A stretch of DNA of 64,000 bases. Source: Bryobacterales bacterium KBS 96. GTDB lineage: Bacteria; Acidobacteriota; Terriglobia; Bryobacterales; Bryobacteraceae. The notes beneath the pieces are model-generated. The model ran no database searches. It was not told where the DNA came from and saw nothing but the letters and a program-made list of their open reading frames with translations. The position numbers and the translations under genes were made by a program. This document shows, piece by piece, positions 14,903-22,810 of this stretch (position 1 is its first letter; each line of letters opens with the position of its first letter). Location of the stretch: NCBI GenBank assembly GCA_000381625.1, contig KB906767.1, positions 2,458,629 to 2,522,628 on the forward strand, in the 5' to 3' direction.

Positions 14903-17503
14903 ATGGGGTTCCGCTGGGCTGGCAAGAAATGCGTTTTGCTTTTGTCCGCGATATGCCTTTTCTTCTCCTCTTCCTTGCTAAGTGCCGGAACAACTGAAGC
15001 GGCAGCTGCACTCAAGCAAGCCGAGCGTCTCGCGCTTCTCCGAAACTGGACGGCGGCGGCACCGTTCTACGCGACGGCGGAACGGGAGTTCAGCGCGGCC
15101 GGAGATGAGCAGGATGCCATGTTCGCACGAATCAGCCGACTGCGTGGTCAGTTGCCTCAAACGCCACTACTCAAGGCATCCCGCCGGCTTGCAGCGCTAT
15201 TGGACGATCCAATAGTCCAGCGTAACCCTCGGGTTCGCCTTCGTTGCCTGGCGGTTAAAGGTGACGTTGATCTCGACCTGGACCCCGAGTTTGCTTTGCG
15301 CGATTGGACCGAAGCTCAGTCGATTGCGAACCAGTTCGACAATAAAATTTGGGCAAATCGCGCCAAAGGCGAACTGGCAATCATTGCGTTTCTTTCCGGA
15401 AATCCGTTCAAAGCTGCGCAAAACATGTCTGACGCTCTGAAGGTGGCCGGAAGGCTCGGAGACACGGGTTCGGTCGTCCGGTATGAAGCACTCATGGGCG
15501 ATGGCATGGTCGAGTGGAAGAAATACGCACAGGCTCTGACGTACTTCAATGAAGCGCTGAGCGTAGCCCAACGAAATCCGGACATGCAAGATCCAATGCT
15601 GGTCTATTCAGGCAAGGTAGACGCCTTAATCGGTCTCGGTCGGATTGACGATGCGACGAATTTGCTCGATACAGCTCTTCACATTGCTCAAGCCAAGTCT
15701 GCCGTCGGATACCAGGCAGAGTTGCGGCTCAAATACGCAAGCGTCGATATCGACAGAGGATCTCGACAGGACGCTTTTCATCAACTAGAGCAGGCTCTCG
15801 CCCTGGCGAAGCAGGCGCAAGCGAGTAGGATCGAGGCTGAAGCTACATTTATGCTGGCCCAACTTCAGCTTGCGGAGGGGCATTTGAAGTTAGCGAGTGC
15901 GGCAATTACACAGAGCATCGACCGGAGCCGTGACATGGATGATCGCGAGCTCTTGCCTGCTTCTCTTGCAGAGGCCGGGCGGATTCAAGCGGCGCGAGGC
16001 AACTTTCGAACAGCTGACGCGTTCTTTGAGCAGGGGAGTGAAATTGCGGATGGTGTGATCGCGCATGTGCGCAGCTTAATGGGAACGGCTGAATTCATCG
16101 CGTCGATAGATGATCTGTATGCCGATCATATTCGACTTCACGCCGATCATTTTAAAAATTCGGCCGGCACCTTTGCGGCGATGGAATCTATCAGAGCGCG
16201 GTCCATAACCGATTCACTCACGGCAATTCCTCTCTCTGGAGTTCCCCGACCAGCTCGACCGACGGATGTAGAAAAGCACATTGCCGAGTTGCAACTCGCT
16301 CTTCTGCAAACTCGCTCCCCCAAAATACGCCGACGCCTTCTATCGGACTTGGACGAAGCAGAGGCAGAGCGCGGACCAGAAGTGGACATTCGAGGGCGGA
16401 TACTGCTACACGCAAATCCAGTCAGACTGGCAGAACTGCAGCGTATTTTGAAGCCAAACGAAGCCGTACTCGAATACTTTACGTCCGCCTCTTCGGCATA
16501 TTGCCTGGTTATTTCGCGACGAAAGGCCACACTCACCCGGCTGCCCGAACAAGACTTATCAAAGTTGATCCAGCGCCACCTTGCTTCAATAGCAAGTAAT
16601 GCCAATACCACCCCAACCGGCAGGGACCTCTATCATGCACTTCTGCCGCAGGCCGCGCGATCATTTTCAAACCTGATCATCGTCCCGGACCGGCTACTTT
16701 ATCGAGTTCCCTTTGAAACTCTTGCGGACGATCAGGGTCAAATGCTAATTACGAGCCGAACGATCTGGTATGCGCCATCGGCAACCGTGTTGTATTTGAT
16801 TAGAACTCGACCGCAAGGCCAAAATTTGCGGCCTTTGCTGGCGGTGGCATCGGGTCCGGCGGATACGGACAGCCCAGTGCCGGCGTTGCGCGGTGACCTG
16901 TCTCATGTTGAAGCCAAACCATTTCCTGAATTGAAAGCGGCAACCTGGGAGGTTCGGTCAATCGGGAAAATTGCTGGCAACAGAGCGGAAATCCTTACGG
17001 GTGCAAACGCAAGCGAAACGGCGTTAAAGAATGAGCCGCTGGATCAATATCGTATTCTGCACTTTGCCGTGCACGCGCTCAGCGATCCAAAATTTCCGTC
17101 GCGCTCTGGGCTTGTATTTGCGTCCGACAAAAAGGCCGGCGAAGACGGCATATGGCAACCTCGAGAAATACTGCAACGTCACTTCAATGCTCAGTTAATC
17201 ACGCTCTCGGCGTGCGATACGGCGAAGGGCAAGAACTTGGGAGTCGGCGGAAACATGAGCTTGGTGAATCCGTTTTTGGCGGCGGGAGGCAGGGCGGTAC
17301 TGGCAAGCTTATGGGACTCCAATGACCTCTTCACTCGTGCCCTGATGCAAGAGTTTTACGCGAAACTCTATGCGGGCGCCCTCGCCGCCTATGCGCTTCG
17401 TCAGGCAAAGCTTCGCTTGATTGAGCGTTACGGCGATCAGGCGGCTCCGGCACTCTGGGCCGGATTTGTTTTGACTGGAGAAAACGTTCAAATCAACCGA
17501 TGA
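14903..17503 (+). CDS. Secreted TPR-CHAT caspase-like protease
   Basis: An 866-residue protein. Residues 9-28 form a Sec-type signal sequence (CVLLLSAICLFFSSSLLSAG). Residues ~35-400 are helical tetratricopeptide-type repeats. A linker follows, and the C-terminal CHAT (caspase-HetF associated with TPRs) domain covers about 515-866. The catalytic dyad is intact: His724 in ILHFAVHA and Cys771 in TLSACDTA. CHAT proteins are clan CD cysteine peptidases; in some immune systems (for example type III-E Csx29) a TPR-CHAT protein cleaves a partner linked to a sigma factor. A sigma-like/anti-sigma pair lies nearby here, but the signal peptide points to the periplasm, so a direct parallel is uncertain. 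Its stop overlaps the S41 start. Confidence 0.85.
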   Translation: MGFRWAGKKCVLLLSAICLFFSSSLLSAGTTEAAAALKQAERLALLRNWTAAAPFYATAEREFSAAGDEQDAMFARISRLRGQLPQTPLLKASRRLAALLDDPIVQRNPRVRLRCLAVKGDVDLDLDPEFALRDWTEAQSIANQFDNKIWANRAKGELAIIAFLSGNPFKAAQNMSDALKVAGRLGDTGSVVRYEALMGDGMVEWKKYAQALTYFNEALSVAQRNPDMQDPMLVYSGKVDALIGLGRIDDATNLLDTALHIAQAKSAVGYQAELRLKYASVDIDRGSRQDAFHQLEQALALAKQAQASRIEAEATFMLAQLQLAEGHLKLASAAITQSIDRSRDMDDRELLPASLAEAGRIQAARGNFRTADAFFEQGSEIADGVIAHVRSLMGTAEFIASIDDLYADHIRLHADHFKNSAGTFAAMESIRARSITDSLTAIPLSGVPRPARPTDVEKHIAELQLALLQTRSPKIRRRLLSDLDEAEAERGPEVDIRGRILLHANPVRLAELQRILKPNEAVLEYFTSASSAYCLVISRRKATLTRLPEQDLSKLIQRHLASIASNANTTPTGRDLYHALLPQAARSFSNLIIVPDRLLYRVPFETLADDQGQMLITSRTIWYAPSATVLYLIRTRPQGQNLRPLLAVASGPADTDSPVPALRGDLSHVEAKPFPELKAATWEVRSIGKIAGNRAEILTGANASETALKNEPLDQYRILHFAVHALSDPKFPSRSGLVFASDKKAGEDGIWQPREILQRHFNAQLITLSACDTAKGKNLGVGGNMSLVNPFLAAGGRAVLASLWDSNDLFTRALMQEFYAKLYAGALAAYALRQAKLRLIERYGDQAAPALWAGFVLTGENVQINR

Positions 17504-18753
17504 GCCACGACGACCTGAATCGAAAAATTCGCGAACAGATCATTCGCCGAACCGTTCACACCGTACGACGCAAGCTGTACGATCCGGGGATGAATGGCGT
17601 GGACTGGGAGCAGGTCACCAATTCGCATCGTGCCCGTATTCTTGACGCCGAAACGCGCGACGAATTCGAAGCACAAATGAATGAAATGATTCGTGAGCTT
17701 CGCGTGAGCCATTCCGGTTTCTTTTCGGAATCATCTCCGCGCGCTTCGGCGAAGATCGCGATTGGGGCAACATTCTTTGCCGAGGGAAATCGATGGGTGT
17801 TTCAGGATGTTCATGGAGGCGGTCCGGCACACAAGGCCGGCATAGAGCCTGGCGATACGCTGCTCACGATTCAAGGCAGGACGTGGACAACGCCGGAAAT
17901 GCCCACATTCGCGCTCGGGAAGGACCTCGCTGTCGAGATTGAGCGGCGGAGCGGTGCACCGGATACTGTGAGAATTTGTGTTCCCGTTTCGAAGAAGAAG
18001 AATCGACCCTTGGTCGAAGTGAAACCGGCGAGCTGGACCGTCATGCCCGGCGGAATTGGCTACTTGAAGATTGCCATGTTCCCTGGCGTAGTTGGTGTGG
18101 ACCTCGCGCGGGACATTGATCGAGCGCTGCGCGAGATGGATTGCGACCGGCTTGTCATCGACTTGCGCGGAAATTCCGGTGGAGGCATGGGATGTTTGCG
18201 CGTCATGAGTTATTTAACGCCAGACCGGCTTGGAGTTGGGTATAGCGTGACCCGAAAGGACATCGAACGAACGGATTTCGAAAAACACTGTCTGCCGGTC
18301 TTCGACCGCATTCCCGATTCTAAGTTGGGTCTTATCCCCCTCGTGCTGCGATTTGCATCGCGCGGCCGGTCGGTTGCAGTATTCACCGAAAGAAAAGGAC
18401 CGCAACGATTCCACGGCAACGTTACCTTACTTGTGAACGAACACAGTGCGAGCTCAGCCGAGATGGTCGCCGCATTTGCCAAGGAGTACGGACTAGCGAC
18501 TATTGTGGGAACAAAAAGCTCTGGCCGCTTACTCGGCGGTGGCTCTTTCCGCGTAGGGCACGGTTACCGCGTTGCTTTGCCCGTTGTTGAATACAAGACT
18601 TGGCGCGACGTTCGGCTGGAGGGTGAAGGCGTCGAGCCAGATATTGCGGTGCCATTCGACCCGGCGGCGCTTCGAAACGGCAGGGATACGCAGCTGAATG
18701 CCGCAGCGGATGCTGTTGGTTGTCGCTCGGATCAGCGCGCCACGACAGGATAA
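17500..18753 (+). CDS. S41-family PDZ serine protease coupled to the CHAT gene
   Basis: A 417-residue C-terminal-processing-type protease. The PDZ domain is at about 90-165 (GGGPAHKAGIEPGDTLLTI), followed by the S41 catalytic domain with LVIDLRGNSGGGMG at 218-231, the nucleophile Ser318 in EHSASSAEM and the general-base Lys339 in VGTKSSG. All key residues are present. No signal peptide is visible, so it may be cytoplasmic, which contrasts with its exported-looking partner. The ATG overlaps the CHAT stop by 4 nt, so the two proteases are made together. It may process the CHAT protein or share its substrate (inference). The gene ends 23 bp from the convergent retron-associated gene. Confidence 0.85.
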   Translation: MSHDDLNRKIREQIIRRTVHTVRRKLYDPGMNGVDWEQVTNSHRARILDAETRDEFEAQMNEMIRELRVSHSGFFSESSPRASAKIAIGATFFAEGNRWVFQDVHGGGPAHKAGIEPGDTLLTIQGRTWTTPEMPTFALGKDLAVEIERRSGAPDTVRICVPVSKKKNRPLVEVKPASWTVMPGGIGYLKIAMFPGVVGVDLARDIDRALREMDCDRLVIDLRGNSGGGMGCLRVMSYLTPDRLGVGYSVTRKDIERTDFEKHCLPVFDRIPDSKLGLIPLVLRFASRGRSVAVFTERKGPQRFHGNVTLLVNEHSASSAEMVAAFAKEYGLATIVGTKSSGRLLGGGSFRVGHGYRVALPVVEYKTWRDVRLEGEGVEPDIAVPFDPAALRNGRDTQLNAAADAVGCRSDQRATTG

Positions 18754-18776
18754 CGGCACTGCAACAGCGATTAGGC

Positions 18777-20591
18777 TCATGGCTGACATACAAGGTACGG
18801 GAAAGCACCTATCTCAGAACACGCCGAGAAGTACGACATCAGGAGCCAATAGAGCTGTACGAAATGCGGGCTTGGTGCTTTGCCGCTGCCGAGGGCAGCA
18901 AAACTTTGCTCAAGTTGATCTCGACTCAATGAGGATGTGACTATAAACACACGACGAATTGTATCCGGCGATGAAAGTGCGCTACGAATCTGTTCGGAAA
19001 TATTTTTTGCGGCACCTCGAAGTACGCGATTGATCAGAGTCTCGATGTGATCGTTTGTGTAGGTACGTTCCCATTTGGGCAACTTCGACGCAATTTCATT
19101 GGATGATAGCTTTATGCGGCCTAGATTTTTGATTGCTTGACTTACAACGATATGCATCGCCGAAGCGCCAAGGGTCAGCTGACCATGTTTTGCGTGATAA
19201 AAGCTGATTGTTTTTGGCTGCGAATACCCATCCAGGCCGATGAAGTCTGCCCACTCGTCGCCGAGATCATCACAGATTAGCAGTTCATCTCGGGCGGCGA
19301 TGTTGTCTACAATAACGCGGAAGATCGATTCTCCATCAAAAACGTCGTGGCTCGGCGAAAACATTCCCTTCTCACTTGTCGCGGCTTTTAACCGAGGGTC
19401 CGTTCGTATGTATGACAGGAACTGCTGCCCGTCAGCGATTGAGTCATCCCTGTATAGCGCGCCATCCAGGTAAGCGATCGCAACGTCGCTAAATAAAATT
19501 GTATAGAGGTTGTTTTGGTCAATATACCGCTTTAAGGGGACACCGGGTTTCTCTTCGCCGGCAACACGATTTATTGGTTCGATGCGAAGGTTTTCGATGT
19601 CCGGGATTGCGAATCTGCGCAGAGAAATCCTTGTCTTTCCGATGGAGAGTGTGCCAATCTGCAGATTAGTATCTGGCTGGATAATTCTGAGTTCACCTTT
19701 GACCCTCTTCACGGGAAATGCTGTATTGAGCGCCGACAAAACGGCGTTAATTTGACCCTGATTCAGGAGCACCGCATTCCCGCCACTATAGTGAAGGAGT
19801 TGCATTGGCTCGGATTCAAATAGGGCTTCTGTCAGCCTGGGCACGTCCACAGCCATGTACGTGGGCAAGACATTTGGTGAGATGGAATCTAAACTTACGG
19901 ATCGGGCAAATGCCCGGATGAATGTAGATGCCGGAGCGTGCCCATCATTCAACATGTCGATGACAAGCACCGCCCAGTGCACTAGCTGCTCGCAGTTAGC
20001 ACGATCTGATCGCAAAGAGATCCGGCCCGAACTGGGCGTGGCGCTGTAGTGGGCTTCGCCTCGGCGAACGCGATATCCGCGCGGCACAAAGCGGCTGGCT
20101 CCAGACGGGCCAACAACCGATTCGAGATTGTCAGCCTCCAATGTCTTCGAGCGGAGCGCATATTTCGATGTAGCCATATTTCGCAATTGAATCTGCTCGA
20201 AGGTCGCATCAGCACTTGCGATGGCGGCCTCTATTTTGTCGTTGCCAACACGCTGAAAATATTCAGCCTTGAAGTCAGATGGTACATCCAGGTTCGACTT
20301 AAAAAGCGCAACGTGATCTCGATACTCTACGAGAACTACAAAGCCACAAATGCGTTCTTTACTGTGGGCTGGCGGTAGATCAAGGAATGCTGGTTCTCGC
20401 TCGTAGAAGAATGATATGCCTGACCAAGCTGCGCCCCCTACGGGTTCCTTTATATGATGGAAGAGATTGTTCGATGGTGAGTCCGAATTTTGGCGTATGT
20501 CGCGAAATAATTCGACAATGAAGGCTTTTGATAGCCGTTTGTGTTTCTTGTAAAAGTTGGCCGACCTCGCGGCGCGCAGCCAAGCAATCAT
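18777..20591 (-). CDS. Retron-associated 604-residue protein with PD-(D/E)XK-like C-terminal motif (putative effector)
   Basis: The start overlaps the reverse-transcriptase stop by 4 nt (ATGA), so the two proteins are produced together. No named family is assigned. The N-terminal ~400 residues look like mixed alpha/beta domains. The C-terminal part carries a nuclease-like pattern: Glu421 in a helix (DGESIFRVI), Asp441/Asp442, Asp449 in EWADFIGLD, then TISFYHAKHG with Lys468, and a helix ending SQAIKNL with Gln485. This order (E helix, D strand, x-K strand, Q helix) fits a PD-(D/E)XK fold, although the usual acidic residue before Lys is His466. In retrons the gene next to the RT usually encodes the toxic effector, so a nuclease effector is inferred. 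DUF6119-like proteins were considered but not supported. Confidence 0.6.
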   Translation of the reverse strand: MIAWLRAARSANFYKKHKRLSKAFIVELFRDIRQNSDSPSNNLFHHIKEPVGGAAWSGISFFYEREPAFLDLPPAHSKERICGFVVLVEYRDHVALFKSNLDVPSDFKAEYFQRVGNDKIEAAIASADATFEQIQLRNMATSKYALRSKTLEADNLESVVGPSGASRFVPRGYRVRRGEAHYSATPSSGRISLRSDRANCEQLVHWAVLVIDMLNDGHAPASTFIRAFARSVSLDSISPNVLPTYMAVDVPRLTEALFESEPMQLLHYSGGNAVLLNQGQINAVLSALNTAFPVKRVKGELRIIQPDTNLQIGTLSIGKTRISLRRFAIPDIENLRIEPINRVAGEEKPGVPLKRYIDQNNLYTILFSDVAIAYLDGALYRDDSIADGQQFLSYIRTDPRLKAATSEKGMFSPSHDVFDGESIFRVIVDNIAARDELLICDDLGDEWADFIGLDGYSQPKTISFYHAKHGQLTLGASAMHIVVSQAIKNLGRIKLSSNEIASKLPKWERTYTNDHIETLINRVLRGAAKNISEQIRSALSSPDTIRRVFIVTSSLSRDQLEQSFAALGSGKAPSPHFVQLYWLLMSYFSACSEIGAFPYLVCQP

Positions 20592-21598
20592 TTCATCCTT
20601 CCCTCATCGAAACGATGCCTGCCAATAGAGCCTCCGTTAGCATTTGTCGTTTGGCCCTTAAGGGAAGGCAGTCTGAGAAGTCGCTCGACGAGGCGAATAT
20701 AACTTCCGGTCCGATCTCGGCATTTCTTCTCGATATTTGCTGCTTCGTGGATTTGTCCGACGAGAATTGACGATAGCCGTAGGCGCTCTTTCTCGTCGGG
20801 CTCATCAGCCATCCTCCGCAAGCCATCCCCAATCCGCTGGTGCCTTCGGTTAGGCAGCAGAAGATTAGGCCCCCAGACGATGGTTCCTGTAACAGAGGCG
20901 GGACGCGTCGAAAAAAATCTCGTCTTATGTATTCGAAGGCCGATGTGGCTGAATGACTTTTTGATCGGGCAAAGATTCAGCCGAATCAGCTCATGGCCGG
21001 AAAGCGTAATATCATCAACGTATACGGTAAGCTTAATATTCCGACGCGACATCTGGACATACATTGCGTCAAAAATATGCTTGTGGGCAAAGAATGCTGC
21101 TGGCATGCTTATGGGGCTACCCGTAGGCACGTGGCCCTCGAATGTGCAAAGATCAGCGAGCAATTTGGCGACGTCGCCTGAGCAACATAGTTCCCTCAAA
21201 AATCCGGTGAATACCTGACGGTGCGTTGTCGATGGAAAAAATTTGGATATATCCGTTTTCAAAATGCGGCCGCGTCCAGTATGCTCGCTCGCATTCGATA
21301 CATACGAGCGGCCCTTTACACCTGAATGCAGATAAGGCGGTGGCTCTATTCGAGATAAGAGGGACAGCAATCTTGCATGGATCGCCTTTAGTGCCGGCTT
21401 TGGCTCCTCAATAACACGACTCTTGCCGTTCTCCCGAATGGCGAAGACCCTATAGGCTTCGGCTTCTTGCGACAGGGCCGTTAGCTCTTGGAGAGACGTG
21501 CCCAACAGATCTGCCAACTTCTTTCTGCTTCGAAGCCTATACAGACGTGACTGCTTAATTGGATAAATCTTTTTTTTCTTCAAGCATTTCTCTTTCAT
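20588..21598 (-). CDS. Retron-type reverse transcriptase
   Basis: About 336 residues from the ATG at 21598 (a GTG two codons earlier, at 21604, is possible; motif numbers here count from that GTG). Retron signatures are present: NASEH at 104-108 (the NAxxH region X), TDISKFFPS with catalytic Asp118, PTGSP at 160-164, catalytic YVDD at 195-198 and VTG at 238-240 (region Y). The order and spacing match Ec86-like retron RTs, but the box is YVDD and not YADD, and PTGSP replaces PQGAP, so it belongs to a less familiar branch. Retron RTs copy part of a structured RNA into msDNA linked 2'-5' to that RNA. The gene overlaps the XRE gene upstream and the 604-residue gene downstream, consistent with one leftward operon. 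Confidence 0.88.
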   Translation of the reverse strand: MKEKCLKKKKIYPIKQSRLYRLRSRKKLADLLGTSLQELTALSQEAEAYRVFAIRENGKSRVIEEPKPALKAIHARLLSLLSRIEPPPYLHSGVKGRSYVSNASEHTGRGRILKTDISKFFPSTTHRQVFTGFLRELCCSGDVAKLLADLCTFEGHVPTGSPISMPAAFFAHKHIFDAMYVQMSRRNIKLTVYVDDITLSGHELIRLNLCPIKKSFSHIGLRIHKTRFFSTRPASVTGTIVWGPNLLLPNRRHQRIGDGLRRMADEPDEKERLRLSSILVGQIHEAANIEKKCRDRTGSYIRLVERLLRLPSLKGQTTNANGGSIGRHRFDEGRMK

Positions 21599-21887
21599 AG
21601 GCACCCGCGATTTTGTGAAGTAGGTGAAGCGCGGTCATAGCTACCTTGCCGCGCGCTCGATCGGTAGCTTTGTTTGAATCAAGCTCTTCAACAAAAAAAA
21701 ACAGTGATGATAAAGGAACGCGCAGCACTGAGGAGTATCTTTCCAGCAGGTCGATACTGGCTTTCTTTTTTCCGCTCTCAACTTCCGACAAATATGACTT
21801 TGATACCTTAAGGCGCGAGGCAAGATCTGACTGCGTCAGGTTATTGTAAACACGGAGAAGTCTGAGCGCTTCCGATAGCATGATCAT
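21555..21887 (-). CDS. XRE-family regulator in the retron operon
   Basis: A 110-residue protein with a helix-turn-helix at about residues 8-62 (NNLTQSDLASRLKVSKSYL is the recognition region), then VPLSSLFFFVEEL and a helical tail. It is a clear paralogue of the divergent XRE gene at 22436: both share LRxLRV, VSKSxLSExESGKK and VPLSSLxFF. It overlaps the RT start by about 44 nt, so it is transcribed with the RT. Candidate binding sites are the AGTTCGC half-sites around 22328-22373. It could be a repressor of the retron or, as in retrons with an HTH accessory, part of the toxin-control machinery. Confidence 0.82.
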   Translation of the reverse strand: MIMLSEALRLLRVYNNLTQSDLASRLKVSKSYLSEVESGKKKASIDLLERYSSVLRVPLSSLFFFVEELDSNKATDRARGKVAMTALHLLHKIAGAYEREMLEEKKDLSN

Positions 21888-21927
21888 GCAAGTAGTTAAT
21901 TACCAATAAAGTTCAGGGGCCCGCCGC

Positions 21928-22062
21928 TCAAAAAAACCGCCGGAAGATTTCAATAATCTCCGCTATCGCCTTTGCGACTAAGACAAGGAATTTCCAAGTC
22001 TCTGGCCGCACAAGTAACTTGCGCAATCTTCTGCGCTTCGGTCGCTGCTTCAGGTTCTGCAT
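21928..22062 (-). CDS. 44-residue basic/hydrophobic peptide at the head of the retron operon
   Basis: A very short frame with a good ribosome site: AAGGAG 10 nt before the ATG at 22062, stop at 21928. The peptide has a strongly basic N-terminus (MQNLKQRPKRRRLRKLL) and a hydrophobic/amphipathic helix (ETWKFLVLVAKAIAEIIEIF) ending RRFF. Such a layout is typical of small membrane-active or membrane-anchored peptides. It lies 40 bp upstream of the XRE gene in the same orientation. No family is recognised. It could be a toxin-like component, a leader peptide, or an artefact of a structured RNA leader; the ribosome site favours real translation. Confidence 0.5.
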   Translation of the reverse strand: MQNLKQRPKRRRLRKLLVRPETWKFLVLVAKAIAEIIEIFRRFF

Positions 22063-22103
22063 TTAATCATTTCTCCTTAGCCGCCAGTAGGCGGGTGCGC
22101 TAT

Positions 22104-22302
22104 CGGAGAAATCGGGATAGAAGCAACGGTTTAAACCCCTGAACTAATTGTTGGCTCCAGTGCGAGGAGCCAACTGAAGACGGTATTACAGAAGATCTAT
22201 TTCTAGAATTCTTGCTGAACCATGCCGCCCAGCGAGAGGGGACCTCATGATCCCCCACGGGCAGTAAAACGCCCAGAACTACATGCGCAATATCCCATCT
22301 CG
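22104..22302 (-). ncRNA. Candidate retron msr-msd RNA
   Basis: Retrons carry their RNA template upstream of the RT operon. This strand holds, between two complementary ends, strong hairpins: a perfect 9-bp stem GTTGGCTCC/GGAGCCAAC with 7-nt loop (22150-22174), and a larger stem near 22215-22275 built on GGGGA/TCCCC inside GCCC/GGGC. The ends pair over GGGATA (22291-22296) with TATCCC (22114-22119), extended imperfectly on the outside, as a1/a2 repeats would. A further CCGCC/GGCGG hairpin lies at 22081-22094. No branching guanosine is identified with confidence, and boundaries are guesses from base pairing by eye. Confidence 0.35.
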
Positions 22303-22344
22303 GAACCTGAATCGAGTTTGCCATATCAAGTTCGCCAAGTCAAG

Positions 22345-22373
22345 AACAAAGTTCGCTGATAGCGAACTTTGTT
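22345..22373. promoter_or_regulatory. Perfect 13-bp inverted repeat, candidate XRE operator
   Basis: AACAAAGTTCGCT (22345-22357) and its exact reverse complement (22361-22373) are separated by GAT. A third half-site AAGTTCGC occurs at 22328-22335. The palindrome lies 62 bp before the start of the rightward XRE gene and about 43 bp before the proposed leftward retron RNA, in the divergent control region. Two paralogous XRE proteins encoded on either side are natural binders. An RNA hairpin is an alternative, but there is no flanking T-run, so an intrinsic terminator is unlikely. Confidence 0.65.
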
Positions 22374-22435
22374 TGCAGGCGATCCAGTTTTGGATGCGTG
22401 ATTTTTAGTAGAATACCTAAGTGGGGAGGACGACG

Positions 22436-22810
22436 ATGGAACAATTGGGAGCAGCATTACGGTCACTGCGAGTGTTCCACGATCTCTCGCAAACTGAGGC
22501 GGCCGACAAGTTGAACGTCTCGAAATCTTTTCTCTCTGAGATCGAGTCTGGAAAAAAAGAACCTACCTTGCCTTTGCTTTCTCGATACGCCGAAGTTTTC
22601 TCAGTTCCGCTTTCCTCTTTGCTTTTCTTTGCAGAACAGATGGGAACCCGTTCTGCTACCGCTTTGACGTCGGGTATCGCACCCAAAGTGCTACGTTTAC
22701 TTGATTGGATTGCAGAGGTGAAACCCCAGTCTGAAGACATTCGGCGAAAACCGCCGCAAAAAGAGCGTAGTCAAAGTAAAGTGCGTGGTGCTGCTGGCCG
22801 GCGCCGTTAA
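22436..22810 (+). CDS. XRE-family regulator divergent from the retron operon
   Basis: A 124-residue protein from the ATG at 22436, which has GGGGAGG 6 nt upstream. The helix-turn-helix covers about residues 9-57 (HDLSQTEAADKLNVSKSFL), followed by VPLSSLLFFAEQM and a basic C-terminal tail (RRKPPQKERSQSKVRGAAGRRR). It is paralogous to the XRE gene inside the retron operon. Divergent paralogous repressors flanking a palindrome resemble a cI/cro-like switch. The protein could control excision genes downstream as well as the retron. The basic tail is not shared with its paralogue. Confidence 0.82.
   Translation: MEQLGAALRSLRVFHDLSQTEAADKLNVSKSFLSEIESGKKEPTLPLLSRYAEVFSVPLSSLLFFAEQMGTRSATALTSGIAPKVLRLLDWIAEVKPQSEDIRRKPPQKERSQSKVRGAAGRRR

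Noticed and set aside
18777-20591. Assigning the retron partner protein to the DUF6119/TIGR04141 group
   Set aside because: Some similarity of layout was considered, but the recalled family motifs do not match; left unassigned.
22100-22324. Leftward 74-codon frame through the candidate retron RNA region
   Set aside because: It contains the perfect 9-bp hairpin and a second stem, has no ribosome site and no family; structure fits an RNA better than a protein.
22345-22373. Reading the 13-bp palindrome as an intrinsic terminator
   Set aside because: There is no T-run after either arm, and its place between divergent genes suits an operator.
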